64,000 bases of DNA, from NCBI GenBank assembly GCA_028753945.1, contig JAPNXP010000012.1:1612001-1676000 (forward strand), written 5' to 3'. Every line of letters begins with the position of its first letter. Within the stretch, counting starts at the first letter, position 1. The translations under genes were made by a program, and so were the position numbers. The notes beneath the pieces are model-generated. The model did no database searches, was not told where the DNA came from, and saw only the letters and a program-made list of their open reading frames with translations. The DNA is from Hexactinellida sp. DTS-2022 (Eukaryota; Porifera; Hexactinellida). Positions 43,650-55,241 of the stretch are shown here, in pieces.

Positions 43650-44990
43650 TCAGTAGGCAGCAGCGTGCTTGCTCCCGCCTCTCCCCTTCTTCTGGTTTTC
43701 CTCGTACTTTTGTCTGGCTTTCTGGTGCAGCAGAGAGCAGCGCTGCTTCAGCTCTTGAGTCCTGTCCAGCATCTGCTGGTGGATGGGGGGCGGCTCCTTC
43801 CTGATTATTACATGCGCCTCCTGCGCGTCTATCTTAGCAACCAGATTCTTCTCCTGAATGTACTTAACAATCCATTGCTCGGCCTGCGCCTCGCTCAGGT
43901 GCATGCACTCGGCTAGCATACTCAGGGATATGCACTGGTATATCGCGATAAAGTTCTGCAGCACTGCGCGTCGGGCCGCCTCCAGGAACGGCTGGAAGCA
44001 TCCGGTCAGGAAGAAGTCATTCTGCACTACCTCGAAGCAGACGGCGAGTCTCTCCCGCGCGCGAGGGAAGTCGAAGTCTCTGAAGAGAGCGATAAGGAAC
44101 TCCACCACCGGGTCTCCCGTCTGCACGCGTGTATCCGTGAGGAACTGCAGCAGCCGCTTGAGCGTGTCCCCTCTGGAACTGAGCAGCGCCGCCACTGCGA
44201 AGTAGCGGAACAGATAAGGACAGTAGTGCTGCACTGTAGAGAGCAGCACTCGATCCTCTCGCAGCTCCTGGTCCGACCCGACGATTATCTGCACCAGGCG
44301 GTCCAGTCCGTCCTCGTGATGGAAGAATACGAACAGACTCCAATGCAGCCACCAAGCGCGTCTCTCCTGGCGCTGCTCCTGGCTGCCCGGCCCTCTCTCG
44401 ATCTCCTCTCGCAGCTCATCCAGACTCTTCAGAGCGTCGTCGAACCGCTGCAGCAGGATCTCGCAGGCCAGCTGGCCCCAGTGCGCGCTGGAGACTGTCT
44501 CCTGATCACAGCTGGAGTCTATCAGCGAGAAGAACCATGTCAGCGTGCTCAGCGCGAATCCATAGTCCCCGCACTCGTAATTAAGCTTTGCGAACTGGTA
44601 CAGGTCTGCTATCATCCTGTCCATGTCTGCTCTCTCCTCCGCCAGCCTAGCCGGGTCGCTCTCCGGCTTCCGACACTCTCCGCTCTGCAGTTTGACTACC
44701 ACCAGCTCCTTCTTCTGCTCGGCGGCTACGTACTCCTCCCGGACTCTGCGCTGCGCCTCCAACAGCTCCGGGGGCGTGTCCCCGCCTTCCAGCTCCTGGT
44801 GCGTCTGTATGACGTAGTCCACCATCTTGCTCTGGGAGAGGATGTGCAGCTTAGTACGGGTTACAACGTCGGACGAGTAGAGGGACCGCTTGGATAGGAA
44901 CTCCATTATAGGAAGTGTCATGTGTGCGTCGAAGTAATGGCATATCTTAGGAGTTAGATCGTACTGTACCAGGTCTGTAGCAGTAGACAT
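43650..44990 (-). CDS. EIF3E: eukaryotic translation initiation factor 3 subunit E (eIF3e/INT6-like)
   Basis: A subunit of the cytoplasmic eIF3 complex, which binds the 40S ribosomal subunit and supports mRNA recruitment. From the Met at 44990 the protein is 446 aa, essentially the usual animal length (about 445). YDLTPKICHYFDAHMTLPIM and EFLS (residues 10-33) match the eIF3e N-terminus. YQFAKLNYECGDYGFA (131-146), HWGQLACEILLQRFDDAL (170-187) and WWLHWSLFVFFHHEDGLD (213-230) match the helical repeats. NDFFLTGCFQPFLEAAR (324-340) and IYQCISLSMLAECM (350-363) match the PCI/winged-helix end. The frame is open 25 codons further upstream, but the family match and length favour the internal Met. 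It has no introns and is strikingly GC-rich against AT-rich flanks. The tail (KYEENQKKGRGGSKHAAAY) is unusual. It is divergent overall, so it could be the sole gene or a retrocopy. Antisense frames inside it are shadows. Confidence 0.92.
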   Translation of the reverse strand: MSTATDLVQYDLTPKICHYFDAHMTLPIMEFLSKRSLYSSDVVTRTKLHILSQSKMVDYVIQTHQELEGGDTPPELLEAQRRVREEYVAAEQKKELVVVKLQSGECRKPESDPARLAEERADMDRMIADLYQFAKLNYECGDYGFALSTLTWFFSLIDSSCDQETVSSAHWGQLACEILLQRFDDALKSLDELREEIERGPGSQEQRQERRAWWLHWSLFVFFHHEDGLDRLVQIIVGSDQELREDRVLLSTVQHYCPYLFRYFAVAALLSSRGDTLKRLLQFLTDTRVQTGDPVVEFLIALFRDFDFPRARERLAVCFEVVQNDFFLTGCFQPFLEAARRAVLQNFIAIYQCISLSMLAECMHLSEAQAEQWIVKYIQEKNLVAKIDAQEAHVIIRKEPPPIHQQMLDRTQELKQRCSLLHQKARQKYEENQKKGRGGSKHAAAY

Positions 44991-45068
44991 AGCTACTGAG
45001 TAGTTATGTGAGTATTCTGCAAATGGTATTTGGTTAATTAATTTTAAAGGAATTACTTTGTTCACTCA

Positions 45069-45182
45069 GGGAGGGCTGTATCAACTCATTTTGAGTTGAT
45101 ACAAATTTCTCTCTGCCCACTCATTAATATAAACTGTACCAACTCATTCATTTTGATGTAACCAACTCTTCAACTCATTCAG
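45069..45182. repeat. truncated aactcattc-family MITE
   Basis: gggctgtatcaactcatttt followed by caactcattcattttgatgt resembles the left part of 12842-13321. The right end is replaced by hairpin H4 of the array. It begins three bases beyond the upstream end of the eIF3e open frame. Confidence 0.6.
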
Positions 45183-45184
45183 AA

Positions 45185-45312
45185 AAAATCCAAAATTGCA
45201 GCTGTGCCGACGTATTTCCCTTTGGTGGCACTATCTATTGGTGGCTACCGGTTGGGTAATTGATAGTGCCTCCAAGGAAAATACTGTCGGCACAGCTGCA
45301 ATTTTGGATTTT
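45185..45312 (+). repeat. hairpin H4, divergent subfamily
   Basis: The arms read gtatttccc and ggaaaatac where the others have gcatgttcc and ggaacatgc, so two substitutions are matched on both arms. The loop also differs (ggtggctaccggttgggt). Confidence 0.85.
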
Positions 45313-45790
45313 TTTTCGCCATGCCATCATCACTATGAAGGTGTTAAACCATTTCAGAAAGGGAAATAATGAAAAAGATAACAATTATATAATTTATATT
45401 TTAATTTAATTTATACTTCGCTAGAATTAATTTGTACTTCAATAGAATTAGCTAAACAGAAATGTGCAGGTGGAGTCATGCAAGTAATGTCCAAAACTCA
45501 ATATGTGCAGTGAATTAAAGACTTACTCTCGACCAATTAAACTACAGCTTCGGTTAGGCTTCTATATGCACACTAACAATTGATAGAAAATCCTTTTATA
45601 CTAATTGGATGCTAGCTGCTAATCCATACTAGGACAACCCTTGAATTTAATTGGATTAAATAGGTGTTAAAATTATTTGAGCATAAATCGTAACCCCAGG
45701 TGCAAATTAGAAGGGCACTCCGCACCTCATGCCAAGTTTCAGCTCTCTATGTATAAAGGTGTGGCCAGGGCACCGTCTACGGAGAAAAAG

Positions 45791-45913
45791 AAAATCCAAA
45801 ATTGCAGCCTGTGCCGACGCATGTTCCTTCGGTGGCACTATATTTTGTTGGTGGTTTATTGATAGTGCCTCCAAAGGAACATGCTGTGGGCGCAGGCTGC
45901 AATTTTGGATTTT
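45791..45913 (+). repeat. hairpin H5
   Basis: Hairpin copy; short flank type follows. Confidence 0.9.
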
Positions 45914-46631
45914 TTTTCCGCCAAGTCATGAACGCCCAAGGTGTGAAGAACCATTTGTTAATTGGTCCGTGTCACAAGGAACGGTAGATAAATTTGAAGT
46001 TTGTTTCTATCATAAACCATCTAGAGTTTAATGCCATTCATTCATTATGTATTGATAATAAATTATATTATTAGTTATTTATTTTAGCAATGTTATCCAC
46101 GGTGAGTGAGTTAAGTCAACAAATTCCTTATATTATATTATTTTATTTAATCCATTGTATAGTAATACTAGAATTAAATAGAAGCCAACTGGAATTTCTA
46201 AGTTAAATCAATATATTTATCGCAAGTTGATACAATAGAGTAGGATTTAACAAGTTAAATCAGTATAATTATATGAAGTTGAAACAATGAAATTAGATTT
46301 AACACTTTTTCTGAAATTGAAGTGTGAGTACACAAGGGAAATTTTCAACTCAATTGTGGCACAATCTAAGCCCAATTTAAAAATTCGTGCACTGTGAAAA
46401 GGTGTAGAATTTAATTCTATATCCAAATATGTAAATTTTATGAAGCTCACTATTTAGTATTTAATGATATGAAGTATAATTAGATTAAATTGGTGTTAAG
46501 AAAATTTGAACGGATATAGTAACCCCAGGTGCAAATTAAAAGGTCACTTTGCACCTACATGCCAAGTTTTAGCCCTTAATGTATAAAGGTGAGGGCAGGG
46601 CACCATCACGGAGAAATAATAATAAAGGCAG

Positions 46632-46880
46632 TGATTTCAATACTGGGCCACTATACTATAGCAGGGCCGTAGCCACCAAAATCAAAGTGGTCAGGTTAAT
46701 CTGACCAACCTGACAGAGTGGTCAGGTTAATCTGACCAACCTTACCGAGTGGTCAGGTTATTCTGACCAACCTGACCGAGTGGTGCAATATTGGGAAATT
46801 AATCAACCAAAAGTGGTCAGGTTGAAACCTGACCAACCTGACCAGTGGCTACGGCCCTGTATAGTATAGTCGGCACAGTA
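46632..46880. repeat. short palindrome P2, split by a MITE
   Basis: One gggccactatactatag...tatagtcggcaca unit, interrupted by the insertion at 46662-46859. It directly precedes hairpin H6. Confidence 0.85.
46662..46859. mobile_element. hAT-type MITE inserted at the centre of palindrome P2
   Basis: The ends cagggccgtagccac and its exact complement enclose repeats of gtggtcaggtt and aacctgaccac. The flanks share tatag (46657-46661 and 46860-46864), a 5-bp TSD read against the intact palindromes elsewhere. Confidence 0.85.
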
Positions 46881-46882
46881 AA

Positions 46883-47005
46883 AAAATCCAAAATTGCAGC
46901 CTGTGCCGACGCATGTTCCTATGGTGGCACTATATTTTGTTGGTTGTTTATTGATAGTGTCTCCAAAGGAACATGCTGTCGCCACAGGCTGCAAGTTTGG
47001 ATTTT
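46883..47005 (+). repeat. hairpin H6
   Basis: Hairpin copy directly after palindrome P2; one arm has gtcgccac for gtcggcac. Confidence 0.9.
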
Positions 47006-48091
47006 TTTCGCCATGTCATCATCACTATGAAGGTGTTAAATTAGTTCAGAAAGGTGTTTCAGAAGGCAACGACCCTTAGAGTGGTGGAAGTTCCCATTTT
47101 GCTCACTTCGTTTCAAATATATTCAAGTTTCAGTACAAAATAATAAGTGATGAGTCAGCATTTTTTATGTGCGTGTTGGGTGATCACCCAAAACCAACCG
47201 ACCCATTTGAATTATATAATTCACATAATTGTGTAAACACATATATTTTACGATGTCATCAACACCTCAAGGTGTCAAGATCCATTTGTAGAGGTGGTAC
47301 GTGGCATAAGGATCAGTTGATAAATTGGAAGTTTGTCTCCATCTTGTATAATCTCTGAGATTTATCAAATTTGGCTTATTTGTCTAAATATTTAATTTAT
47401 TTATTAATAATTTAACACCATTATTATGACAAGCAAAATAAATTAAGTTCAATTATTTGCAATTATTATTAATTTAAATTTAATTTCACTATCATATTTG
47501 AATTCTGCACACTCGATAACCCCAATAATCTAATTTGAACCGTCTCTATAAGTTAAACACAGAGCGAATTAATTAGAATTAAATATGTAATGTATCCATA
47601 GTGCAAGAATATTCTAAGCAGAAATAAATATAATCACTTAATCTGTCGTTGTTGTGGAATGTAAAATCTTAGGTTTCAATTATTAAATAGAAGCCTACTC
47701 GATCTCACAAGTTGAATCAATATAATAATTACAAGTTGAAACAATGGAATTAGATTTAACACTTTCAAGAGTTTCAATTGAATTGAAGTGTTAGTAAACA
47801 AGGAAACTAGCAACTCAATTGTGGCACTAACGAAACCCAATTAAAAAATCCGTGCACTGTGAAAAGGTGTAGAATTTAATTCTCTATCCGTACATGTAAA
47901 TTCTATCAAGCTCAATATTAATTATTTCATGTTATGAGCTATAATTAGTTTAAATAGGTGTTGAAATCATTTGATAAAAAATCGTAACCCCAGGTGCAAA
48001 TTAGACGGTCACTCCGCAACTACATGCCAAGTTTCAGCCCTCAATGTATACAGGTGTGGCCAGGGCACCTGCTACGGAGAAAAAAATAAAA

Positions 48092-48213
48092 AAAATCCAA
48101 AATTGCAGCCTGTGCCGACGCATGTTCCTTTGGTGGCACTATATTTTGTTGGTTGTTTATTGATAGTGCCTCCAAAAGAACATGCTGTCGGCTCAGCTGC
48201 AATTTTGGATTTT
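48092..48213 (+). repeat. hairpin H7
   Basis: Hairpin copy; right arm shortened to gtcggctcagctgc. Confidence 0.9.
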
Positions 48214-49278
48214 TTTGCGCCATGTCATCATCACTATGAAGGTGTTAAATTATTTCAAAAAGGTGTTACAGAAGGCATCGACCCTTAGAGTGGTGGAAGT
48301 TTCCATTTAGTTCACTTCATTTTAGAGATATTCAAGTTTGAGTAGAATATAATAGCTGATGACTCAGCATTTTTTATGTGAGTGTTGGGTCATCACCCAA
48401 CTCCAAGCAACCCATGCAAATTATTTAATTTACAAAATTGTAAAATTCATTTTTTTGAAGATGTCATCATCACCTCAAGGTGTCAAGACCCGCTTGTATA
48501 GGTGGTACGTGGCATAAGGATCAATTGATAAATTGGAAGATTGTTTCTATCTGATATAATTTCTGAGATTAATGAAATTTAGCTAATTAGTATAAATATT
48601 TAATTAATTTATTAATAATTTAACACCAATATTATGTACATCAAAATAAATTAAGTTCAATTATTTGAAATAATTATTAATCTAAATTGAATTTCATTAT
48701 CATATTTGAATTCAGCGCACTCGATAACCCCACTAATCTATTTGGAACCATCTCTATAAGCGAATTAATTAGAATAAAATTCGTCATGTATCCATTGTGC
48801 AAGAATGTTCTAAGCAGAAATAGATAAAATCACATAATCTGTCGTTGTTATGGAATGTAGAATCTTAGTTTTCAATTATAAAATAGAAGCCTACTCAATC
48901 TCACAAGTTGAATCACTAGAATTATCGCAAGGTGAAACAATAGAATTAGATTTAACACTTTCAATTGAACTGAAGTGTTAGTAAACAAGGAAACTAGCAA
49001 CTCAATTGTGGCACTAACGAAACCCAATTAAAAAATTCGTGCACTGTGAAAAGGTGTAGAATTTAATTCTCTATCCGTACATGTAAATTCTATCAAGCTC
49101 AATATTAATTATTTCATGTTATGAGCTATAATTAGTTTAAATAGGTGTTGAAATCATTTGATAAAAAATCGTAACCCCAGGTGCAAATTAGACGGTCACT
49201 CCGCAACTACATGCCAAGTTTCAGCCCTCAATGTATACAGGTGTGGCCAGGGCACCTGCTACGGAGAAAAAAATAAAA

Positions 49279-49400
49279 AAAATCCAAAATTGCAGCCTGT
49301 GCCGACGCATGTTCCTTTGGTGGCACTATATTTTGTTGGTTGTTTATTGATAGTGCCTCCATAGGAACATGCTGTCGGCTCAGCTGCAATTTTGGATTTT
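49279..49400 (+). repeat. hairpin H8
   Basis: Nearly identical to H7, including gtcggctcagctgc, supporting recent duplication of the whole unit. Confidence 0.9.
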
Positions 49401-50483
49401 TTTTTCGCACAGTCATCATCACTATGAAGGTGTTAAATTATTTCAGAAAGGTGTTTCAGTAGGCAACGACCCTTAGTGAGTTGGAAGTTTCCATTTAGCT
49501 CACCTCATTTGAGAGATATTCAAGTTTCAGTAGAATATAATCTGTGATGACTCAGCATTTTTAAAGTGCGTGCTGGGTATTCACCCAACTCCAACCAACC
49601 CATGCGAATTATTTAATTAACAAAATTGAAAAAATACATTTTTTTGACGATGTCATCATCACCTCAAGGTGTCAAGACCCCCTTGTATAGGTGGTACGTG
49701 GCATAAGGACCAATTGATAAATTGAAAGTTTGTTTCTATCTTCTATAATCTCTGAGATTTATGATATTTAATTAATTAGTATAAATAATTATCAATATTA
49801 TTTATAATATAACACGAATTTCATTGTAAACTTACAAGTATTAAGTTAAATTATTTTGTCATAAATAATTAATTAATTAATTTGGCTATCAAATTTCAAT
49901 TCCGCACACTCGATAACCCCTAATAAACAAATTGGAAGCATCGATATAAGTCATATACTGACTGAATTAATTATAATAAATTACGTCTGTCTATTAACAG
50001 TGCAAGAATATTCTCGCAGAACTAAATATAATCACATAATCTGTCGTTGTTGTGAAATATATAATCTTTTTTTTCAACTGGAAAATAGAAGCCTACTCGA
50101 CAAGTTGAATCAATATAATAATAACGAGTTGAAACAATAGAATTAGATGTAACACTTACAATAGAACTGAAGTGTTAGTAAACAAAGGAAACTTGCAACT
50201 CAATTATGGCACAAACGAAACCCAATTTAAAAATTCGTGCACTGTGAAAAGGTGTAGAATTTAATTCTCTATCGAATGCATATAAATTTAATTTTCGGGT
50301 ACCATTTATTGTTCCAGTTTCAATATTAAACAGGTGCAAAAATGTGTCCAAAAAAATGTAATAAAAAATCTTGACCCCAGGTGCACATCTGTAACCCATG
50401 AGACACTTATCCTGAAAATTCCAGTTCTTAGTAAATATAACTCTGTTCTGAGGAGAGGATACGGATAAAAAATAAACCAAGGC

Positions 50484-50531
50484 AGTGATTCCAATACTGG
50501 GCCACTATACTATAGTATAGTCGGCACAGTA
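50484..50531. repeat. short palindrome P3
   Basis: One gggccactatactatag...tcggcacagt unit immediately before the inverted hairpin H9. Confidence 0.85.
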
Positions 50532-50534
50532 ATA

Positions 50535-50655
50535 AAAATCCAAAATTGCAGCCTGCGCCGACAGCATGTTCCTTTGGAGGCACTATTAATAAACAACCAA
50601 CAAAATATAGTGCCATCAAAGGAACATGCGTCGGCACAGGGTGCAATTTTGGATT
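50535..50655 (-). repeat. hairpin H9, inverted copy
   Basis: Its left arm has gccgacagcatg and its right arm catgcgtcggc, the reverse of all other copies. The loop is the complement as well. It heads the flipped segment 50535-51019. Confidence 0.9.
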
Positions 50656-51019
50656 TTTTTTTTTTCTCCGTAGACGGTGCCCTGGCCAGAGCTTTATAGT
50701 TGATGGGCTTAAACTTTGCATGTAGGTGCGATGGGACCGTCTAATTTGCACCTGGAGTAACGATTTTTGATTAACAAATTTTTGACACATCTTTAACACC
50801 TTTCAAAATTTGTCTGGTCCATAACACAAAATATGTTTTACTAAACTCCCAAATTTTATTTCACATTTGGATTCACCATAAAATTCTGCGTCTGATGGGA
50901 GAAGAAAACTTTCAATAAAGAGTTTTATTTCTGCCATAAATGGGGGTTGAAATTTCTTTGTTTACTCACACTTCAGTTTCAGTATAACTGTTAAATCTAA
51001 TTCCATTGTTTCAACTTGT

Positions 51020-51142
51020 AAAATCCAAAATTGCAGCCTGTGCCGACGCATGTTCCTTTGGTGGCACTATATTTTGTTGGTGGTTTATTGATAGTGCCTC
51101 CAATGGAACATGCTGTCGGCACAGACTGCAATTTTGGATTTT
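51020..51142 (+). repeat. hairpin H10
   Basis: Forward copy abutting the flipped segment with no (taa)n between them. Confidence 0.9.
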
Positions 51143-52232
51143 TTTTCGCAAAGTCATCATCACTATAAAGGTGTTAAATTATTTTTTAAGGTGTTTCAGA
51201 AGGCCACGACCCTTAGAGTGGTGGAAGTTTCCATTTTGCTCACTTCGTTCCAAATATATTCAAGTTTCAGTAGAATATAATAAGTGATGAGTCAACATTT
51301 TTTATGTGCATGTTGGGTGATCACCCAACTCCAACCAACCCATGCGAATTATTTAATTCACAAAATTGTAAAAATACATTTTTTTGACGATGTCATCATC
51401 AACTCAAGGTGTCAAGATTTACTTGTATAGGTGGTACGTGCCATAAGGACCAATTGATAAATTTAAAGTTTGTTTCTATCCTATATCATTTCTGAGATTA
51501 ATGAAATTTAGATAATTAGTATAAATATTTAATTAATCTATTTATAATTTAACACCAATATTATGTACATCAAAATAAATTAAGTTCAATTATTTGCAAT
51601 AATTATTAATCTAAATTGAATTTCACTATCATATTTGAATTCAGCGCACTCGATAACCCCAATAATCTATTTGGAACCATCTCTATACGTTAAACACAGA
51701 GCGAATTAATTTGAATTAAATATGTCATGTATCCATTGTTCAAGAATATTCTAAGCAGAAATAAATATAATCACATAATCTGTCGTTGTTATGGAATGTA
51801 GAATCTTAGTTTTCAATTGGAAAATAGAAGCCTACTCGATCTCACAAGTTGAATCAATATAATAATAACGATTGAAACAATAGAATTAGATTTAACACTT
51901 TCAATTGAACTGAAGTGCTAGTAAACAAAGGAAACTTGCAACTCAATTGTGGCACAAACTAAGTACAATTTGAAAATTCGTGCACTGTGAAAAGGTGTAG
52001 AATTTAATTCTCTATCGAATGCATATAAATTTAATTTTCGGGTACTATTTATTGTTCCTGTTTCAATATTAAACAGTTGCAAAAATGTGTCCAAAAAAAT
52101 GTAATAAAAAATCGTGAACCCAGGTGCACATCTGTAACCCATGAGACACCCATCCAAAAAATTAGGGCTCTTAGTTAATAAAACTCTGTTCTGTGGAGTG
52201 GCTACGGATAAATAATAATAATAATAATAATA

Positions 52233-52355
52233 AAAATCCAAAATTGCAGTCTGTGCCGACGCATGTTCATTTGGTGGCACTATATTTTGGTGGTGGCTTA
52301 TTGATAGTGCCTCCAAAGGAACATGCTGACGGCACAGATTGCAATTTTGGATTTT
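52233..52355 (+). repeat. hairpin H11
   Basis: Hairpin copy after (taa)n; gttcatttgg in the left arm is an unmatched change. Confidence 0.9.
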
Positions 52356-53432
52356 TTTTTCGCATTGTCATCATCACTATGAAGGTGTTAAATTATAACA
52401 GAAAGGTGTTTCTGTAGGCAACGACCCTTAGTGAGTTGTAAATTTCGTTTATGCTCACTTCATTTCAAAGATATTCAAGTTTCAGTAGAATATAATAGTT
52501 GATGACTCAGCATTATTTATGTGAGTTCTGGGTCATCACCCAAAACGAATCGACCCATTTGAATTATATAATTCACAAAATTGTGAAAACACATTTTTTT
52601 ACGATGTCATCATCACCTCAAGGTGTCAAGACCCACTTTTATAGGTGTTACGTGGCATAAGGATCAATTGATAAATTGGAAGTTTGTTTCTATCTTATTT
52701 GATTTCTGAGATTTATGATATTTAATTAATTAGTATAAATAATTATTAATAATATTTATAATTTAACACCAATTTCAATGTCAACTTACAATTATTAAGT
52801 TAAATTATTTTGTCATAAATAATTAATTAATTAATTTGGCTATCAAATTTCAATTCCGCACACTCGATAACCCCTAATAAACAAATTGGAAGCATCTTTA
52901 TAAGTCATATACTGACTGAATTAATTATAATTAATTACGTCATTATATTAACAGTGGAATAATATTCTCGCAGAATTAAATATAATCACATAATCTGTCG
53001 TTGTTATGAAATATATAATATTTTATTTCAATTGGAAAATAGAAGCCTACTCGATCTCACAAGTTGAATCAATATAATAATAACGAGTTGAACAATAGAA
53101 TTAGATTAACACTTTCAATTGAACTGAAGTGTTAGTAAACAAAGGAAACTTGCAACTCAATTGTGGCACAAACGAAACCCAATTAAAAAATTCGTGCACT
53201 GTGAAAAGGTGTAGAATTTAATTCTCTATCGAATGCATATAAATTAAATATTCGCGCACTATTTATTGTTCTTTTTCAAATATTAAACAGGTGCAAATAT
53301 GTGTCCAAAAAAATGTAATAAAAAATCGTGACCCCAGGTGCACATCTGTAACCCATGAGACACCCATCCTAAAAATTTGGGCTCTTAGTTGATAAAACTC
53401 TCTTCTGTGGAGTGGATACGGATAAATAATAT

Positions 53433-53554
53433 AAATCCAAAATTGCAGCCTGTGCCGACGCATGTTCCTTTGGTGGCACTATATTTTCATGGTGGTTTAT
53501 TGATAGTGCCTCCAAGGGAACATGCTCTCGGCACAGGCTGCAATTTTGGATTTT
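53433..53554 (+). repeat. hairpin H12
   Basis: Hairpin copy; loop contains tttcatggtggtt. Confidence 0.9.
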
Positions 53555-54885
53555 TTTTCCGCCATGTCATCATCACTATGAAGGTGTTAAATTATTTCAG
53601 AAAGGTGTTTCAGAAGGCAACGACCCTTAGAGTCGTGGAAGTTTCCATTTTGCTCACTTCGTTTCAAAGATATTCAAGTTTCAGTAGAATATAATATGTG
53701 ATGAGCCAGCATTTTTTATGTGAGTGTTGGGTCATCACCCAACACCAACTAACCCATTTTAAATGTCGAATTAAAAAAATTGTAAAAATACATTTTTTTG
53801 TCGATGTCATCATCACCTCAAGGTGTCAAGACCCACTTGTATAGGTGGTACCTGGCATAAGGACCAATTGATAAATTGAAAGTTTGTTTCTATCTAGTAT
53901 CATCTCTGAGATTAATGAAATTTAGCTAATTAGTATAAAAATTTAATTAATGTATTAATTATTTAACACCATTATTATATACAGCAAAATAAATTAAGTT
54001 CAATTATTTGCAATTATTATTAATTTAAATTGAATTTCACTATAATGTTTGAATTCCACGCACTCGATAACCCCAATAATCCAATTGGAACCGTCTATAA
54101 GTTAAATACAAAAGGAATTAATTATAATTAATTACGTCAGTACATTTATTGTGTAAGAATATTCTCGCCGAAATAAATATATTCACTTAATCTGTCGTTG
54201 TTGTGGATTGTAAAATCTTAACAGTTAGTTCTATCATAAACCATCTTGAGTTTAAAGCCAATCATTCAATATTTATTGTTAATAAATTATAGTATTAGTT
54301 ATTTATTTTAGCAATGTTATCCACGGTTAAGTTGAATTTAGTCAACAAATTCCTTATATTATAATATTTATTTAATCCATTGTATAGTAATATTAGAATT
54401 AAATAGAAGCCAGCTGGAATTTCTAAGTTAAATCAATATAATTATCGCAAGTTGAATCACTAGAGTAGGATTTAACAAGTTAAATCAATATAATTATTAC
54501 AAGTTGAAACAATGGAATTAGATTTCACAGTTTACTGAAATTGAAGTGTGAGTAAACAAAGAAACTTCAAACCCCATTTATGGCAGAAATTGACCCCTTT
54601 ATTGAAAGATTTCTTCTCCCATCAGACGCAGAATTTTATGGTGAATCCAAATATGAAATAAAATTTGGGGTTTAGTAAAAGATTTTTTCAGTTATGGAGC
54701 AGACAAATTTTGAAAGGTGTTAAAAATGTGTCCAAAATGTGTTAATAAAAAATCGTAACCCCAGGTGCAAATTAGACGGTCCATACGCACCTACATGCCA
54801 AGTTTTAGCCCATCAACTCCAAAGCTCTGGCCAGGGCACCGTTTACGGAGAAAAAATAATAATAATAATAATAATATTAAAGGCA

Positions 54886-55121
54886 GTAAGATTAGAACTG
54901 GGCCACTATACTATAGTATAGTCGGCACAGTAATAATAATAATAAAGGCAGTGATTCCAATACTGGGCCACTATACTATAGTATAGTCGGCACAGTAATA
55001 AAGGCAGTGATTCTAATACTGGGCCACTATACTATAGTATAGTCGGCACAGTAAAAATAATAATAATAAAGGCAGTGATTCCAATACTGGGCCACTATAC
55101 TATAGTATAGTCGGCACAGTA
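54886..55121. repeat. four short palindromes, block P4
   Basis: Four tandem units as in P1, alternating with aataataat; hairpin H13 follows at once. Confidence 0.85.
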
Positions 55122-55241
55122 AAAACAAAATTGCAGCTGTGCCGACGCATGTTCCTTTGGTGGCACTATATTTTGGTGGTGGTTTATTGATAGTGCCTCC
55201 AATGGAACATGCTGTCGGCACAGGCTGCAATTTTGGATTTT
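55122..55241 (+). repeat. hairpin H13
   Basis: Hairpin copy with a shortened left arm (acaaaattgcagctgtgccg). Confidence 0.85.

Noticed and set aside
44226-44897. 223-codon plus-strand ORF inside the eIF3e gene
   Set aside because: It is antisense to a clearly conserved coding frame; GC-rich codons leave few stops on the other strand. The same applies to the frames at 43665-43916, 43858-44205, 44017-44355 and 44623-44817.
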